Assembly: GCF_014206975.1 (NCBI RefSeq)
Contig: NZ_JACHOU010000002.1
Location: 640,644 to 704,643, forward strand
Source: Aminobacter aganoensis
GTDB taxonomy: Bacteria > Pseudomonadota > Alphaproteobacteria > Rhizobiales > Rhizobiaceae
DNA: 64,000 nucleotides
Direction: 5' to 3'
Each line of letters starts with the position of its first letter. The stretch's first letter is position 1. Below are positions 1 through 9,210 of the stretch, piece after piece. The notes beneath the pieces are model-generated. The model had not been told where the DNA came from. It searched no databases and worked only from the letters and a program-made list of their open reading frames with translations. The position numbers and the translations under genes are program-made.

Positions 1-2299
1 GTTTTGCATGCTGCTCTGCCGGCCAGTCCGACGGCGCGCGGTAGCTGTCGGGAATGGTCGCCTCGAAGACATGCGCCGGCCGGCCCTTGCCGCCCTTGCG
101 CTTGTATTTGTAGGGGCTCAGGTCGATCAGTTCCTGGGTGGTGCCGTGATAGGCCCAGTCGAGCACCAGCGCGTCGTTGCTGCCGGTCAAGGTGCGCGAC
201 ATACGCAGCGCCAGGCTGTTGGCCTCGCTGCCCGAGCAGGCGAAAGAAGCGACCGACAGGCCCTCGGGCAAGGTCGCGGTCAGCCGCTCGGCATAGGTGA
301 CGATGGCGTCGTGCAGGTAGCGCGTGTTGGTGTTGAGCTTCGCCGCCTGGGTGGCGATGGCGTCGACGACATCGGGATGAGCGTGGCCGAGGTGGCAGAC
401 ATTGTTGAAGCAGTCGAGAAAAGCACGGCCGCGGTCGTCGATCAGCCAGGCGCCCTCGCCGCGCACGAATTTGATCGGCTGCGAATAGGAGATCGACAGG
501 TTGGGCAGAAGCGAGGTTTTCCGCGCAGCGACGATTTCGGGGCGGGAGCGGCCGGTCTGGCGGAAGGTCTCGGGCGGGATACCGGCCAGCGTCGCCGCAT
601 CCGGGAACAGCTCGGCCCAGACGTCGAGATAGCGCGCCTCGCCGACGCCGAGGATGTCGCGGGCAGCGAGATCCGGGTCGGTGGAGATCTGGAAATGCAG
701 ATGCGGCGCCCAGCCGCCGTTTTCGGCGGGCGCACCCATAGCACCGACGAGCGCGCCGGCTTCGAGCCTTTGTCCGGGCTTGAGGCGCGACATCGCTTCA
801 TGCGCCATGTGGCCCCACAGGGTGACGAAGGGCGGGCAGCCCTGGGGTGCGTGCTCAAGCGCGACCAGACAGCCATAGCCGAGCGGGTCGTCCTCAATCT
901 CGACGCTTTTCACGGTTGCGGCGAGCGGGGTGTAGACCCTGCTACCAGCCGGCATGAACAGGTCGAGCCCGAGGTGGTGGACGCGGCGGGCACCCTCGAC
1001 GAAGCGCGACCAGAAAATGTCGGAGGTATAGACGGTGCGCGCTTCACCCCACGGGCCGATGCCGAGCGCGATGTTGTTTTCCGCGCACCAGGCGTCCCAC
1101 CAGGCGGTGGCCTTGTCGGGTTCACGGCCCGCCGAGGTAACCGTCATCGGATGGGCCGGATCGCCATAGGGCACCAGCGCCTTGGCGAGCGTCGCCGGAT
1201 GGCGGTCAAGCACGGGCGCAAAGCTCTTGCGGTTGACCTCGATCCAGGCGGTGACGGCCTTCGCCCCAGGTGCCGCGTCGAAGCCGCAGGCATGGCGCAG
1301 GATGGCGGTGGCGAAGCGCCGGTTCATGGCATCGAGGCGACGAAGCAGGCGCCAGGCCGGGGCCTCCGAGATGGCGAGATAAGGATTGTCGCCGACCTGC
1401 GCCTTGCGCACCGCTGACAGCGAGACGGAGATGACGAGGCGCGCGACGATGAGATCGAACAGAAGGTCGACTTCCTCCTCGCGCAGCGGAAACTCGGCAT
1501 GGAAGCCGGCTGCGAGTGCGGCGGCAGCGCCGATGGGGTCCTCGACGTCGAGGATGGAATAGGCGCAGGCCACCGCGACTTCGGCGATCAGAGGCGAATG
1601 GAGCGCGTCGCCGAAATCGATGATGCCGGCGATGCGGCCATGGTCGTTCTCGTCGACCAGCACGTTCCAGTCGTTGGCGTCGTTGTGGATGACCTGGGCG
1701 CGGAGCGACGGAAGCTTCGGTACAACCTCACGGTCGAAGCGTTCGAGGAACCGTTCGAGCAAAGCGCGGTCGGCATCGTGGGCGACATGGGCAAGGCGGT
1801 CACGAGCGGCGCCGGCCTGGCGGATGTCCCAGTCGAAGCTCCTGAGCGCGCCGGGATGGATGAAGCCCTGCAGGGCACGATCGAGCTTGCCGAGGGCACG
1901 GCCAAGATTTTCGAGCAGCGCCGGGGTCCGCGCAGCTTCGGCCAGCGGCAGGCCGGGCAGCCAGGAGACGAGGCGCAGCGCATGCCGGCCGCCGTTGGAC
2001 GCCGATGCGTGGGCGAGCGCTTCGCCGCCGGCGGTCTTCTTCAGGCCCGGCACGGCGACATCGGCGCCCGAACGGGCGAGATGGTCGAGCAAGGCTGCCT
2101 GGAACTCGCTTTCATGGCGCGGTTCGGACGCGTTGACGATCTTGAAGATCCAGTCGCCCTCTGCCGACATCAGCCTGAAATTCTGGTCGCGCTCGCTGTC
2201 GAGCGGGGTGGCGACGCCGCCGACGCCGAAATGGCCGGCGGCGAGTGCCGCCGCTTCTTCGCGGGAGAATTGCGGTGCGGGGTGGTTTACGTCGGTCAT
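1..2299 (-). CDS. Phosphotransferase / M23 peptidase / class III aminotransferase fusion (3' end outside window)
   Basis: The first 766 codons of a long reading frame are present and it is still open at the window edge. Residues 1 to about 330 are an aminoglycoside-phosphotransferase-type kinase, with HNDANDWN (H205, D207) and IIDFGD (D228) as catalytic and metal-binding motifs. Residues about 430-550 are an M23/LytM-like metallopeptidase with HxxxD (H442, D446) and HLH (H533, H535). From about 585 a class III PLP aminotransferase begins (NNVCHLGHAHP, SGSEAN, YHGTT); its catalytic lysine would lie beyond the window. Known relatives with this architecture occur in rhizobia as aminotransferases of unclear substrate. 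By analogy to phosphoethanolamine or phospholysine lyases the kinase may phosphorylate a hydroxylated amine first, which is inference. It is divergent from an Lrp-type regulator 130 bp away. Start ATG chosen because the kinase domain begins directly after it. Confidence 0.85.
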   Translation of the reverse strand, partial: MTDVNHPAPQFSREEAAALAAGHFGVGGVATPLDSERDQNFRLMSAEGDWIFKIVNASEPRHESEFQAALLDHLARSGADVAVPGLKKTAGGEALAHASASNGGRHALRLVSWLPGLPLAEAARTPALLENLGRALGKLDRALQGFIHPGALRSFDWDIRQAGAARDRLAHVAHDADRALLERFLERFDREVVPKLPSLRAQVIHNDANDWNVLVDENDHGRIAGIIDFGDALHSPLIAEVAVACAYSILDVEDPIGAAAALAAGFHAEFPLREEEVDLLFDLIVARLVISVSLSAVRKAQVGDNPYLAISEAPAWRLLRRLDAMNRRFATAILRHACGFDAAPGAKAVTAWIEVNRKSFAPVLDRHPATLAKALVPYGDPAHPMTVTSAGREPDKATAWWDAWCAENNIALGIGPWGEARTVYTSDIFWSRFVEGARRVHHLGLDLFMPAGSRVYTPLAATVKSVEIEDDPLGYGCLVALEHAPQGCPPFVTLWGHMAHEAMSRLKPGQRLEAGALVGAMGAPAENGGWAPHLHFQISTDPDLAARDILGVGEARYLDVWAELFPDAATLAGIPPETFRQTGRSRPEIVAARKTSLLPNLSISYSQPIKFVRGEGAWLIDDRGRAFLDCFNNVCHLGHAHPDVVDAIATQAAKLNTNTRYLHDAIVTYAERLTATLPEGLSVASFACSGSEANSLALRMSRTLTGSNDALVLDWAYHGTTQELIDLSPYKYKRKGGKGRPAHVFEATIPDSYRAPSDWPAEQHAK

Positions 2300-2429
2300 C
2301 GGCAATCCAGGATTTCTGATGCCGGAGCTTGGCACGGGCTTAAAAATGAGGCATCCGGCAATGTGACGGTTGCACCGGCACTTCGCGTGCATTGACCGGC
2401 ACATTCACGGCGACCGACGGAAGCGAACG

Positions 2430-2867
2430 ATGAAGGAACTCGACGCCAAGGACAGGGACATTCTCGGCATCCTGACGAAGGAGGCCCGCATCCCGATGAA
2501 GGCGCTGGCGGCGCGCATCGGGCTGTCGCGAAGTGCCACCACCGAACGCGTGGCGATGCTGGAAAAGAGCGGCGTCATCCGCGGCTATCGCGCCGATATC
2601 GGCCAGATGGACCGCGGGCTGGTCTCGGCCTTCCTGATGGTGACGCTGGTCTCGACGCCATCGATGGGCGTGCTCGACCAGCTGGCGCGCTATTCGGAGG
2701 TGCGGCGGGTGTCGTCGGTCACCGGCCAGCTGGACCTGATCGTCGAGGTGGAGGTGCCGTCGATCGACAGGCTGAACACGCTGCGCGACATCATCGCCAC
2801 GCATCAAAGCGTGCAAGACCTGACGACGCTGATCGTGCTGCGCCGGGACATCGAGCGGCTGGAATGA
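2430..2867 (+). CDS. Lrp/AsnC family transcriptional regulator
   Basis: 145 residues, the usual Lrp/AsnC length. An N-terminal winged helix-turn-helix (residues about 1-55, DRDILGILTKEARIPMKALA, then the recognition helix SRSATTERV) is followed by a RAM/ligand-binding domain (about 65-140, with VTGQLDLIVEV). Such proteins sense amino acids as dimers/octamers and control neighbouring catabolic genes. It is transcribed away from the aminotransferase fusion gene, so control of that gene is likely (inference). An upstream in-frame start at 2370 exists, but the ATG at 2430 gives the family-length protein. Confidence 0.88.
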   Translation: MKELDAKDRDILGILTKEARIPMKALAARIGLSRSATTERVAMLEKSGVIRGYRADIGQMDRGLVSAFLMVTLVSTPSMGVLDQLARYSEVRRVSSVTGQLDLIVEVEVPSIDRLNTLRDIIATHQSVQDLTTLIVLRRDIERLE

Positions 2868-2939
2868 AGCGCCTGACGGAGCGTTTCCGCGAAAACGCTT
2901 CGTCTTCCTGTTCTTGCGCCATTCCCGACGGCATCGGTT

Positions 2940-4388
2940 TCAAGAATTGCCCCAGGGCTTGCCCCTGGCCATGAGTTCGATCGCCTTGACGTGCTCGGCC
3001 TCGTCGAGGCTGGCGAAGCCGAGGCGGAAGGCCTCGGACGGGTGCGCGGCATCGAGCGCGAAGCGAACGCCCGGCAGGATGGACAGCCCAAGGCCCCCGG
3101 CGCGCGCCGCCCAGGTCTCGGCGCTCAGCGGCCCGTGCAGTTGCAGCCAGATCGCCAGCCCGCCGGCCGGCAAGGCGAAAGATGCGACGTCGCCGAAACG
3201 TTCGGCCAGAAAGCCGGCCAGATGGTCGCGGCGCTGCTGGTAGATGCGGCGGGCCTTGCGGGCATGGCGGCGCAAGGCGCCGTCCGAGATCAGCCCCGCA
3301 ATGGCGTTCTCCAGCGGCAGGTCGCCCTGTCGGTCGATGGCCTCGCGGCGGTCGGCCATGCGCTGAAGCAGGCCGCGCTCGGCGACGGCGTAGCCGACGC
3401 GGATGCCCGGCGCGAGCAGCTTGGACAGCGAGCCGATGTAGACGACGCGCTGGTCGGGCGTCGCCCGCGCCGCCATCGGCAGGACCGGCCTGCCGTCGAA
3501 GCGGTATTCGTGATCGTAGTCGTCCTCGATGATCGCCAGCCCGAAGCGGCGGGCAAGGTCGAGAAGGCGGAGCCGGCGCGCCGCGCCGAGCGTCACCGTC
3601 GTGGGATACTGGTGGTGCGGCGTGAGGTAGACGGCCTTCAGCCCCCGCTCCCGTTCGGCGAGGCGTTCGAGGGCGTCGATGTCGAGACCGCCGCCGTCGA
3701 CCGGCACGCCGAGCACGCGGGCGCCGGCGGCGCGGAAGGCCGCCCAGGCGAGCGGATAGCCGGGTGTCTCGACGGCAATGGCCTGGCCCGGCGACAGCAT
3801 CGCCGACGCCGCCAGGAACAGCGCCATCTGGCTGCCGCGGGTGACGAGGATGTCGTCGGGGGCGGCCGTCAGCCCGCGCTCTTCCTTGAGGTAGGCGGCG
3901 AGCGCCTCGCGCAGTTGCGGGCTGCCGCGCGGATCGCCATAGGCGCAGGCGGTCAGGAAGGACGGCCCGGCAAGGGCATTGCGAAAGGCCCTGGCGAACT
4001 CGGCCGCCGGCATGAGACGGGCATCGGGGGCGCCGTCCGACAGGTTCAGCATCGGCTTTCGCGCCGGGACGGCGGCGGGCGATGCTGCCGATGGTCGAGC
4101 GGGGCGCGCCGGCGCCATGCCGAAATCGGGCAGGTCGTGCGCGACGAAGGTGCCGCGCGATGGCTCGGTGGCGAGCCAGCCCTGCATGGTCAGCTCGTGA
4201 TAGGCGGCATCGACCGTGTTGCGGTTGAGCCTGAGGTTCTTCGCCAGCGCCCGCGTGCCCGGCAAGGGATCGCCCGGCTTGAGCCTGCCGCGTTCGATCT
4301 CGGCGATGATCGCGGCAGCGAGGGCGAGAAAGACCGGCTGGCCCGTGTCAGGCCCGAGCTCGATCGCAATGTCCTTTCGCCCCGCCAT
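2940..4388 (-). CDS. MocR/PdxR-type GntR regulator with aminotransferase-like domain
   Basis: 482 residues, typical of the MocR subfamily. Residues about 12-80 form a GntR winged helix (RLKPGDPLPGTRALAKNL, NRNTVDAAYHELT). The rest is a fold-type I aminotransferase domain used for sensing PLP or a PLP-amine adduct. The Schiff-base lysine is visible in the motif GSLSKLLAPGIRVGY, and the PLP-aspartate region reads IIEDDYDHEYR. PdxR members control PLP synthesis, others taurine or GABA use. The downstream divergent genes include YggS, a PLP-homeostasis protein, which fits a B6 theme but does not prove it. Confidence 0.88.
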   Translation of the reverse strand: MAGRKDIAIELGPDTGQPVFLALAAAIIAEIERGRLKPGDPLPGTRALAKNLRLNRNTVDAAYHELTMQGWLATEPSRGTFVAHDLPDFGMAPARPARPSAASPAAVPARKPMLNLSDGAPDARLMPAAEFARAFRNALAGPSFLTACAYGDPRGSPQLREALAAYLKEERGLTAAPDDILVTRGSQMALFLAASAMLSPGQAIAVETPGYPLAWAAFRAAGARVLGVPVDGGGLDIDALERLAERERGLKAVYLTPHHQYPTTVTLGAARRLRLLDLARRFGLAIIEDDYDHEYRFDGRPVLPMAARATPDQRVVYIGSLSKLLAPGIRVGYAVAERGLLQRMADRREAIDRQGDLPLENAIAGLISDGALRRHARKARRIYQQRRDHLAGFLAERFGDVASFALPAGGLAIWLQLHGPLSAETWAARAGGLGLSILPGVRFALDAAHPSEAFRLGFASLDEAEHVKAIELMARGKPWGNS

Positions 4389-4500
4389 CCGGCCTACCCA
4401 TTTTCTTCAAACCGGACCTGTTGACTAGGCCGGACAAGGCCTATCGCATGAAGACGAGGTTGCTGCAATCCCGCGGCACCGAGATCGAAAGGACAAGGTC

Positions 4501-4737
4501 ATGGCCGAGAAAGCCGTTTTCTATCATGCCGGATGCTCCGTCTGCGTCGATGCCGAGCAGCAGTTCGCCTCGGCGCTCGACGGCGCGCGCTACAAGGTCG
4601 AGATCGTTCATCTCGGCGAGGACAAGGCGCGGCTCGGCGAGGCCGAGGCGGCCGGGGTCAAGTCGGTTCCGGCCTTCGTCATCGGCGGCGCCGTCTATCA
4701 CATCAACCACGGCGCCGACCTCTCGGCCCTGCGCTGA
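4501..4737 (+). CDS. Small thioredoxin/glutaredoxin-like protein
   Basis: 78 residues with a thioredoxin-fold outline: an N-terminal beta strand AVFYHAGC, a CxxC redox pair written CSVC (residues about 11-14), and the cis-proline region VKSVPAFVIGG near residue 56. The size fits NrdH or small thioredoxin families. The start ATG has GAAAGGACAAGGTC just upstream. It is 19 bp ahead of the glutamine amidotransferase, so they probably share a transcript. The redox partner is unknown. Confidence 0.75.
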   Translation: MAEKAVFYHAGCSVCVDAEQQFASALDGARYKVEIVHLGEDKARLGEAEAAGVKSVPAFVIGGAVYHINHGADLSALR

Positions 4738-4756
4738 GCGGCCGACGGAGACTGGC

Positions 4757-5461
4757 ATGCTGAAGTCCGCGATCGCCATACGGCATATCCACTTCGAGAA
4801 CCTGGGCACGTTCGAAGCCGTATTGGCGGGCGCGGGCTACAAGCTTCACTACCACGACGTCGGAGTCGACTCGCTGTCGATGCTCGACCCCGTGCAGCCG
4901 GACCTGCTGGTCGTGCTCGGCGGTCCGGTCGGCGTCTATGACGACGACGCCTATCCGTTCCTGGCCTGGGAGCGGGCGCTGCTGTCGCGCCGCCTCGCCG
5001 CCGGCCGGCCGACCTTCGGCATCTGCCTCGGCGCGCAGCAGATGGCGGCGACGCTGGGGGCCAAGGTGGCGCCGACCGGCGTCAAGGAAATCGGCTTTTC
5101 GCCGCTGACGCTGAGCAGCAGCGGCTGGGCAAGCCCGTTGCGCCATCTCGACGGCGTCCCGGTGCTGCACTGGCACGGCGACGCCTTCGAGATACCGGAA
5201 GGGGCCGAGAACCTGGCTTCGACGCAGCTGTGCGGCCAACAGGCGTTCGCTGTCGGGCGCAACTTGCTGGGCGTGCAGTTCCATCCCGAGGCCGAGGCCT
5301 GCAACGGCCTGGAACCCTGGCTCGTCGGCCATGCCACCGAACTGTCCACCGCCGGCATCGACCCACGCGCGATCCGGGCGGACGCGATACGCCACGGCGC
5401 GCGCCTGCGCGAGGCAGGCCGGGCGATGTTCGGCGAATGGCTCGAAGGGCTCGAGCCATGA
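4757..5461 (+). CDS. Class I glutamine amidotransferase domain protein
   Basis: 234 residues of the GMP-synthase-like GATase1 family. The nucleophile elbow is GICLGAQQ (Cys near residue 95) and the catalytic His-Glu pair is in VQFHPEAE. Stand-alone members are usually annotated as glutamine amidotransferases or gamma-glutamyl hydrolases and their acceptor is often unknown. The ATG at 4757 is preferred over a longer in-frame start at 4421 because the Rossmann-like domain begins there. Its stop overlaps the yggS start (ATGA), indicating translational coupling. Confidence 0.82.
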   Translation: MLKSAIAIRHIHFENLGTFEAVLAGAGYKLHYHDVGVDSLSMLDPVQPDLLVVLGGPVGVYDDDAYPFLAWERALLSRRLAAGRPTFGICLGAQQMAATLGAKVAPTGVKEIGFSPLTLSSSGWASPLRHLDGVPVLHWHGDAFEIPEGAENLASTQLCGQQAFAVGRNLLGVQFHPEAEACNGLEPWLVGHATELSTAGIDPRAIRADAIRHGARLREAGRAMFGEWLEGLEP

Positions 5462-6204
5462 GCGGCGACGTCGCCGCCAATCTGGCAACGGTGCGCAACA
5501 AGATCGGCGAAGCGGCCGAGCGGTCCGGACGCACGGCCGAGGCCGTGCGGCTGGTGCTGGTGACCAAGACGGTGGCGGCCGAACGCGTCCGCCAGGCCGT
5601 CCGCGCCGGCCAGATCGACCTCGGCGAGAACAAGGTGCAGGAAGGCCGGCGCAAGGCCGACGGGCTTGCCGGCGAGACGATCCGCTGGAGCATGATCGGC
5701 CATCTGCAGAGCAACAAGGTCAAGGACGTGCTGCGCTTCGCCGCGGAAGTGCAGTCGCTCGACCGGCTGTCGCTGGCGACCGCGCTGGAGAAGCGCCTGC
5801 AGCATCTCGGCCAGGGCCTCGACGTGCTGGTGCAGGTCAATACCTCGAACGAGGCAAGCAAATATGGGCTCGCGCCTGACGAGGTGCCGGCGTTCCTGAA
5901 GGCGTTGCAGGCGTTCGACGCCCTGCGCCCGCGCGGCTTCATGACGCTGGCGCGGTTCACGCCGGATGTGGCCGAGGTGCGGCGCTGCTTCCGCGTGCTG
6001 CGCTCAATCCGCGACAAGGCGGTGCTCGACGCGCCGCAGGGCGCGGCACTCGCCGGACTTTCGATGGGCATGTCGGGCGACTACGAGGTGGCCATCGAGG
6101 AAGGGGCGACCATCGTGCGGGTGGGCCAGGCGGTGTTCGGCCCGCGGCCCCTGCCCGATTCCTACTACTGGCCGGACCTGGCCATGACGGCCGGGGGAAG
6201 CTGA
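5458..6204 (+). CDS. yggS: YggS family pyridoxal-phosphate homeostasis protein
   Basis: 248 residues, fold-type III PLP-binding barrel. Family signatures are VTKT (Schiff-base lysine near residue 37), LGENKVQEG, WSMIGHLQSNK, and the C-terminal phosphate-binding GLSMGMSGDYEVAIEEG. The protein buffers free PLP and has no strong enzymatic activity in known members. The start overlaps the stop of the amidotransferase gene by the ATGA arrangement. Confidence 0.92.
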   Translation: MSGDVAANLATVRNKIGEAAERSGRTAEAVRLVLVTKTVAAERVRQAVRAGQIDLGENKVQEGRRKADGLAGETIRWSMIGHLQSNKVKDVLRFAAEVQSLDRLSLATALEKRLQHLGQGLDVLVQVNTSNEASKYGLAPDEVPAFLKALQAFDALRPRGFMTLARFTPDVAEVRRCFRVLRSIRDKAVLDAPQGAALAGLSMGMSGDYEVAIEEGATIVRVGQAVFGPRPLPDSYYWPDLAMTAGGS

Positions 6205-6486
6205 CCTCTCCCGGCTGCGATCGACGCACATCCGGCCCGCCCGTGCCGGGACTGACCAAGGGACGTTTCGGCCTGGCGACGAGAGGGCGCGCCCAGGCAA
6301 TCTTCGTTCGTCGTAGCGATCACGCTTCCACGTCGCCGCGCTGCGGCAGCCCTCTACCACCTCCCAGGTGCCGTTCGGATGTATTAGTCGCTTCTGGCAG
6401 AGCTGTTTCAATTGCTGTACGCTCTGCGACGGAGGAACGAACGCCGGCACAGCCAGCGTCACAGACCGACGAATCTGGGAGGGTTC
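6205..6486. other. Intergenic region with a GCAGAGC/GCTCTGC dyad
   Basis: No coding frame is convincing here. Near the downstream gene an inverted repeat GCAGAGC (6397-6403) and GCTCTGC (6421-6427) is visible. A sequence at 6395, TGGCAG-N5-TTTC, resembles a sigma-54 promoter but lacks the invariant -12 GC. The region probably carries the promoter of the two genes to its right. Confidence 0.4.
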
Positions 6487-6963
6487 ATGGTCGACATCAT
6501 TTCCAAGCGGGACGGCCCGCGGCGCGAGGATGTGCAGATCAAGCGATTGGTCGAGCAGAACCGCGCCACGATAACGCGCCTTGCCGACCAGATCAGTTCC
6601 GGTGCCTATTCCGCCCGCAAGGCTCCGCGCGAGGCGCCCAAGGCCCAGGGCCTGATCTTCCATCAGGTCACCGCGGGCTCGCCTGCGGCAGAGCCTGATC
6701 CGCACGTGCGGATCAGCCTCAACGGGCGCGTCGTCATCGTCGACCAGAACTGCGGCAAGCAGCTTCATCACATTGGCGAGATTCGAAGCAAGAACGGCCT
6801 GGACGTGTTCGTGCTCGCCACGCGCGCCAATGGATTCTTTTCGCCGGTCAACGAGGCGATAGCCGAGGCGCTGTTCGAACTCGACGGCACGACGATCGAG
6901 GCCAGCGGAAGCGAAGAACAACTTGCCGTCGCCATCGGTGCGAGATTGGGATTTGCCGGATAG
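6487..6963 (+). CDS. Hypothetical protein upstream of the propane regulon activator
   Basis: 158 residues, not recognised. The N-terminus is polar and helical (VQIKRLVEQNRATITRLADQ). The C-terminal half looks like a small alpha/beta domain, with NGRVVIVDQNCG and VFVLATRANGFFSPVN. No signal peptide or membrane segment is seen. The ATG at 6487 follows GGGAGGGTTC, a good ribosome site, so a longer in-frame start at 6412 is unlikely. It precedes the sigma-54 activator by 69 bp in the same direction and may belong to the same transcript. Confidence 0.65.
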   Translation: MVDIISKRDGPRREDVQIKRLVEQNRATITRLADQISSGAYSARKAPREAPKAQGLIFHQVTAGSPAAEPDPHVRISLNGRVVIVDQNCGKQLHHIGEIRSKNGLDVFVLATRANGFFSPVNEAIAEALFELDGTTIEASGSEEQLAVAIGARLGFAG

Positions 6964-7032
6964 CGGACTCTTCGACGGCATGTGCCAAGCCATATGGTCA
7001 AACAACAACCAGGAACTTGATGTAACAGCTGG

Positions 7033-9096
7033 ATGACAAAAGAGATCGGCCAAGACGAAATCCAGGTCGCTGCCCGTCCGTCGCGCTCAAGGCCGGTTGC
7101 GGGAAAGATGGTCCCGGCCAGCGCGGACTATGACGAGCGCATCACGATGCGCGCCTGGGAGACGTTGCTGTCGGGCGAAACCGGCGACGCAAGCCACCGC
7201 TTCCCTGTTCGTTCGCTGATCCACGATTCCTGGAGCCGTTGCGCCATCGGCGGCATCAACGCCCAGCAAGGCGAAGCCCCCATCAACAGCGGCAAGGACG
7301 AGATCGAATATCTCACCCGCGCCAACAACGACCTGCTCGCGGCCGCGCGCCGATCGTTCGCCACCATCGGGCGCCTCCTTGACGGCACTGGCGCGATGCT
7401 GGTGCTGGCCGACGGCGAAGGGATGCTGATCGACGCCATCGGCGACAAGAAGACCATCCACGACGGCATGGATATCCATCTCGCCATTGGCGGCAAATGG
7501 ACCGAGGACGTGGTCGGCACCAACGGCATCGGCACGGCGCTATGGACGGGCGAGCCCGTCTTCGTTCATGCCGCCGAGCACTTTTGCGCCGGCATCAAAT
7601 CGTGGACCTGTGCCGGCTCGCCGATCCGCGACCCCTATGACGGGACGATCATCGGCGTGGTCGACCTTTCCGGCCATCCCGACATCTTCCGTCCCCACAA
7701 CACGGCGCTCGTCACGGCGGCCGCGCGCGAAATCGAAAAGGCGCTTGCCGACCATCAGAATGCCGAGCGCACGCGGCTGCTCGAGGTGTTCATCGCGTCC
7801 GCTCCGCATTACCGCCGTACCGACGGCCTGATGATCGTCGACCGGCGCGGCCGGCCTATCTATTGCAACAACCTGCCGGATTACGCCGCCGGCAATCCGC
7901 TCGACGACCAGTTGCCACAAGGCCGGGGCTGGCGCCTGCAGTTTCCAGAGGCGGACACCGTCGCCGCACTGGCCAACGCCCTGCCCCAGGGCCTGCAGGC
8001 CTGCAACATCAGCCCGCTCAATCTCGACGGCGATCTCCGCGGCGCAGCCCTGGTGTTTCCATCGGGCAGGGTTGCGCGTCGTACATACCCCTCGCGGCCG
8101 GCGACACCTCACCTGGCCGAAGCCGCGGCAGAAATCGTCGGGGACAGCGAAGCGCTGCTGGCGGCCATCGACGTCGCATGCCGCGTTGCGCAATCGAAGG
8201 AGGTCACCTCGGTGCTGATCGAGGGCGAGACCGGTGTCGGCAAGGAGCTGTTCGCGCGCCTGGTCCACGCCGGCAGCCGGCGTGCACCCAGCGACCCGTT
8301 CGTGGCCCTGAACTGCGGCGCCATAACAAGAGAGCTGTTCGGCAGCGAATTGTTCGGCCACGTCGCCGGCGCCTTCACCGGCGCCAGCCGCGAGGGCAAG
8401 CCGGGTGTCTTCGAGCTGGCCAATGGTGGCGTGCTCAGCCTCGACGAAATCGGCGAGATGCCGCTGGAGATCCAGCCCTTCCTGCTGCGCGTCCTGGAGG
8501 AGCGGGTTGTCCATCGCCTCGGCGACAGCCGTGGCCGCCCGGTGGACGTGCGCCTGATCGCCTCGACAAATCGCGATCTCAAGCAGGAGGTTGCCGCCGG
8601 CCGCTTCCGGCGTGACCTCTACTACCGCATCGGCACCGTATCCATCCATGTGCCGCCGCTACGCGAACGCGGCGACGACTGGCAATTGCTGCTCGAGCAC
8701 TTCAATCGCAAGATCGCCGGCCGGATCGGCGGCACGCTCCTGGAATTCTCCGACCCTGCCCTTGAGGCGTTGCAAGCCTATCAATGGCCCGGCAACGTCC
8801 GCGAGCTGCGCAACCTGGTCGAACGGCTGCATGTACTTTCGCATGGCAACATGGTGGAGGCTACAGACCTGCCCGAAGAGATCGCTTCGCCGGCGAAGCC
8901 TGAAATGCCCGCGAAGATCGCTGAATCAACCGCAGCACCGATCATCAGTTTCGAGGACGCCGAGCGCCAGGCAGTGCTGTGCGCGCTGACGGCCGAGGGC
9001 GGCAATCTCAGCCGCGTGGCGCAGAGGCTCGGCATTTCGCGTCCGACGCTGTACCGCAAGCTCGATCAGTTCGGCATTCGCCGCGGCTTCGTCTGA
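7033..9096 (+). CDS. Sigma-54-dependent activator, AcoR/MimR-like
   Basis: 687 residues. An N-terminal GAF-type sensory region (about 60-240) is followed by an AAA+ domain with Walker A GETGVGKE, the sigma-54 contact loop GAFTGA (residues 446-451) and Walker B VLSLDEIGE. A C-terminal Fis-type helix-turn-helix follows (NLSRVAQRLGISRPTLYRKL). AcoR-like activators bind small alcohols, ketones or diols. MimR of mycobacterial propane monooxygenase clusters has this architecture. The two perfect sigma-54 promoters in this window are the obvious targets (inference). The ribosome site is weak and the exact start may be slightly downstream. Confidence 0.9.
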   Translation: MTKEIGQDEIQVAARPSRSRPVAGKMVPASADYDERITMRAWETLLSGETGDASHRFPVRSLIHDSWSRCAIGGINAQQGEAPINSGKDEIEYLTRANNDLLAAARRSFATIGRLLDGTGAMLVLADGEGMLIDAIGDKKTIHDGMDIHLAIGGKWTEDVVGTNGIGTALWTGEPVFVHAAEHFCAGIKSWTCAGSPIRDPYDGTIIGVVDLSGHPDIFRPHNTALVTAAAREIEKALADHQNAERTRLLEVFIASAPHYRRTDGLMIVDRRGRPIYCNNLPDYAAGNPLDDQLPQGRGWRLQFPEADTVAALANALPQGLQACNISPLNLDGDLRGAALVFPSGRVARRTYPSRPATPHLAEAAAEIVGDSEALLAAIDVACRVAQSKEVTSVLIEGETGVGKELFARLVHAGSRRAPSDPFVALNCGAITRELFGSELFGHVAGAFTGASREGKPGVFELANGGVLSLDEIGEMPLEIQPFLLRVLEERVVHRLGDSRGRPVDVRLIASTNRDLKQEVAAGRFRRDLYYRIGTVSIHVPPLRERGDDWQLLLEHFNRKIAGRIGGTLLEFSDPALEALQAYQWPGNVRELRNLVERLHVLSHGNMVEATDLPEEIASPAKPEMPAKIAESTAAPIISFEDAERQAVLCALTAEGGNLSRVAQRLGISRPTLYRKLDQFGIRRGFV

Positions 9097-9115
9097 GCGT
9101 TGTTTCCCTGTCGGC

Positions 9116-9147
9116 AAAAAAGAACCCCATGGCCGTGAGCCATGGGG
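9116..9147 (-). terminator. Rho-independent terminator of the aquaporin gene
   Basis: A 9 bp stem CCCCATGGC (9125-9133) and GCCATGGGG (9139-9147) with a 5-base loop is flanked at low coordinates by an A-run, i.e. a T-run on the minus strand. It lies about 58 bp beyond the aquaporin stop and also separates this gene from the convergent activator gene. Confidence 0.7.
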
Positions 9148-9173
9148 CGGGGAAAGGCGGCGCGTGGCCGCCA

Positions 9174-9210
9174 CTCTCAGGCTGCCACTCTCAGGCGGCC
9201 CCTCTCAGGC
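9174..9210. repeat. Three tandem CTCTCAGGC copies, period 14
   Basis: CTCTCAGGC occurs at 9174, 9188 and 9202. The last copy contains the aquaporin stop codon, so the terminal codons appear to have been copied twice downstream. It is probably a replication-slippage product without a function. Confidence 0.6.

Noticed and set aside
8..1417. Long plus-strand open frame opposite the aminotransferase fusion
   Set aside because: It has no family features and is the antisense shadow of a GC-rich gene whose minus-strand frame shows clear catalytic motifs.
6395..6409. TGGCAG-N5-TTTC as a third sigma-54 promoter
   Set aside because: The -12 element lacks the invariant GC, so the match is too weak to call.
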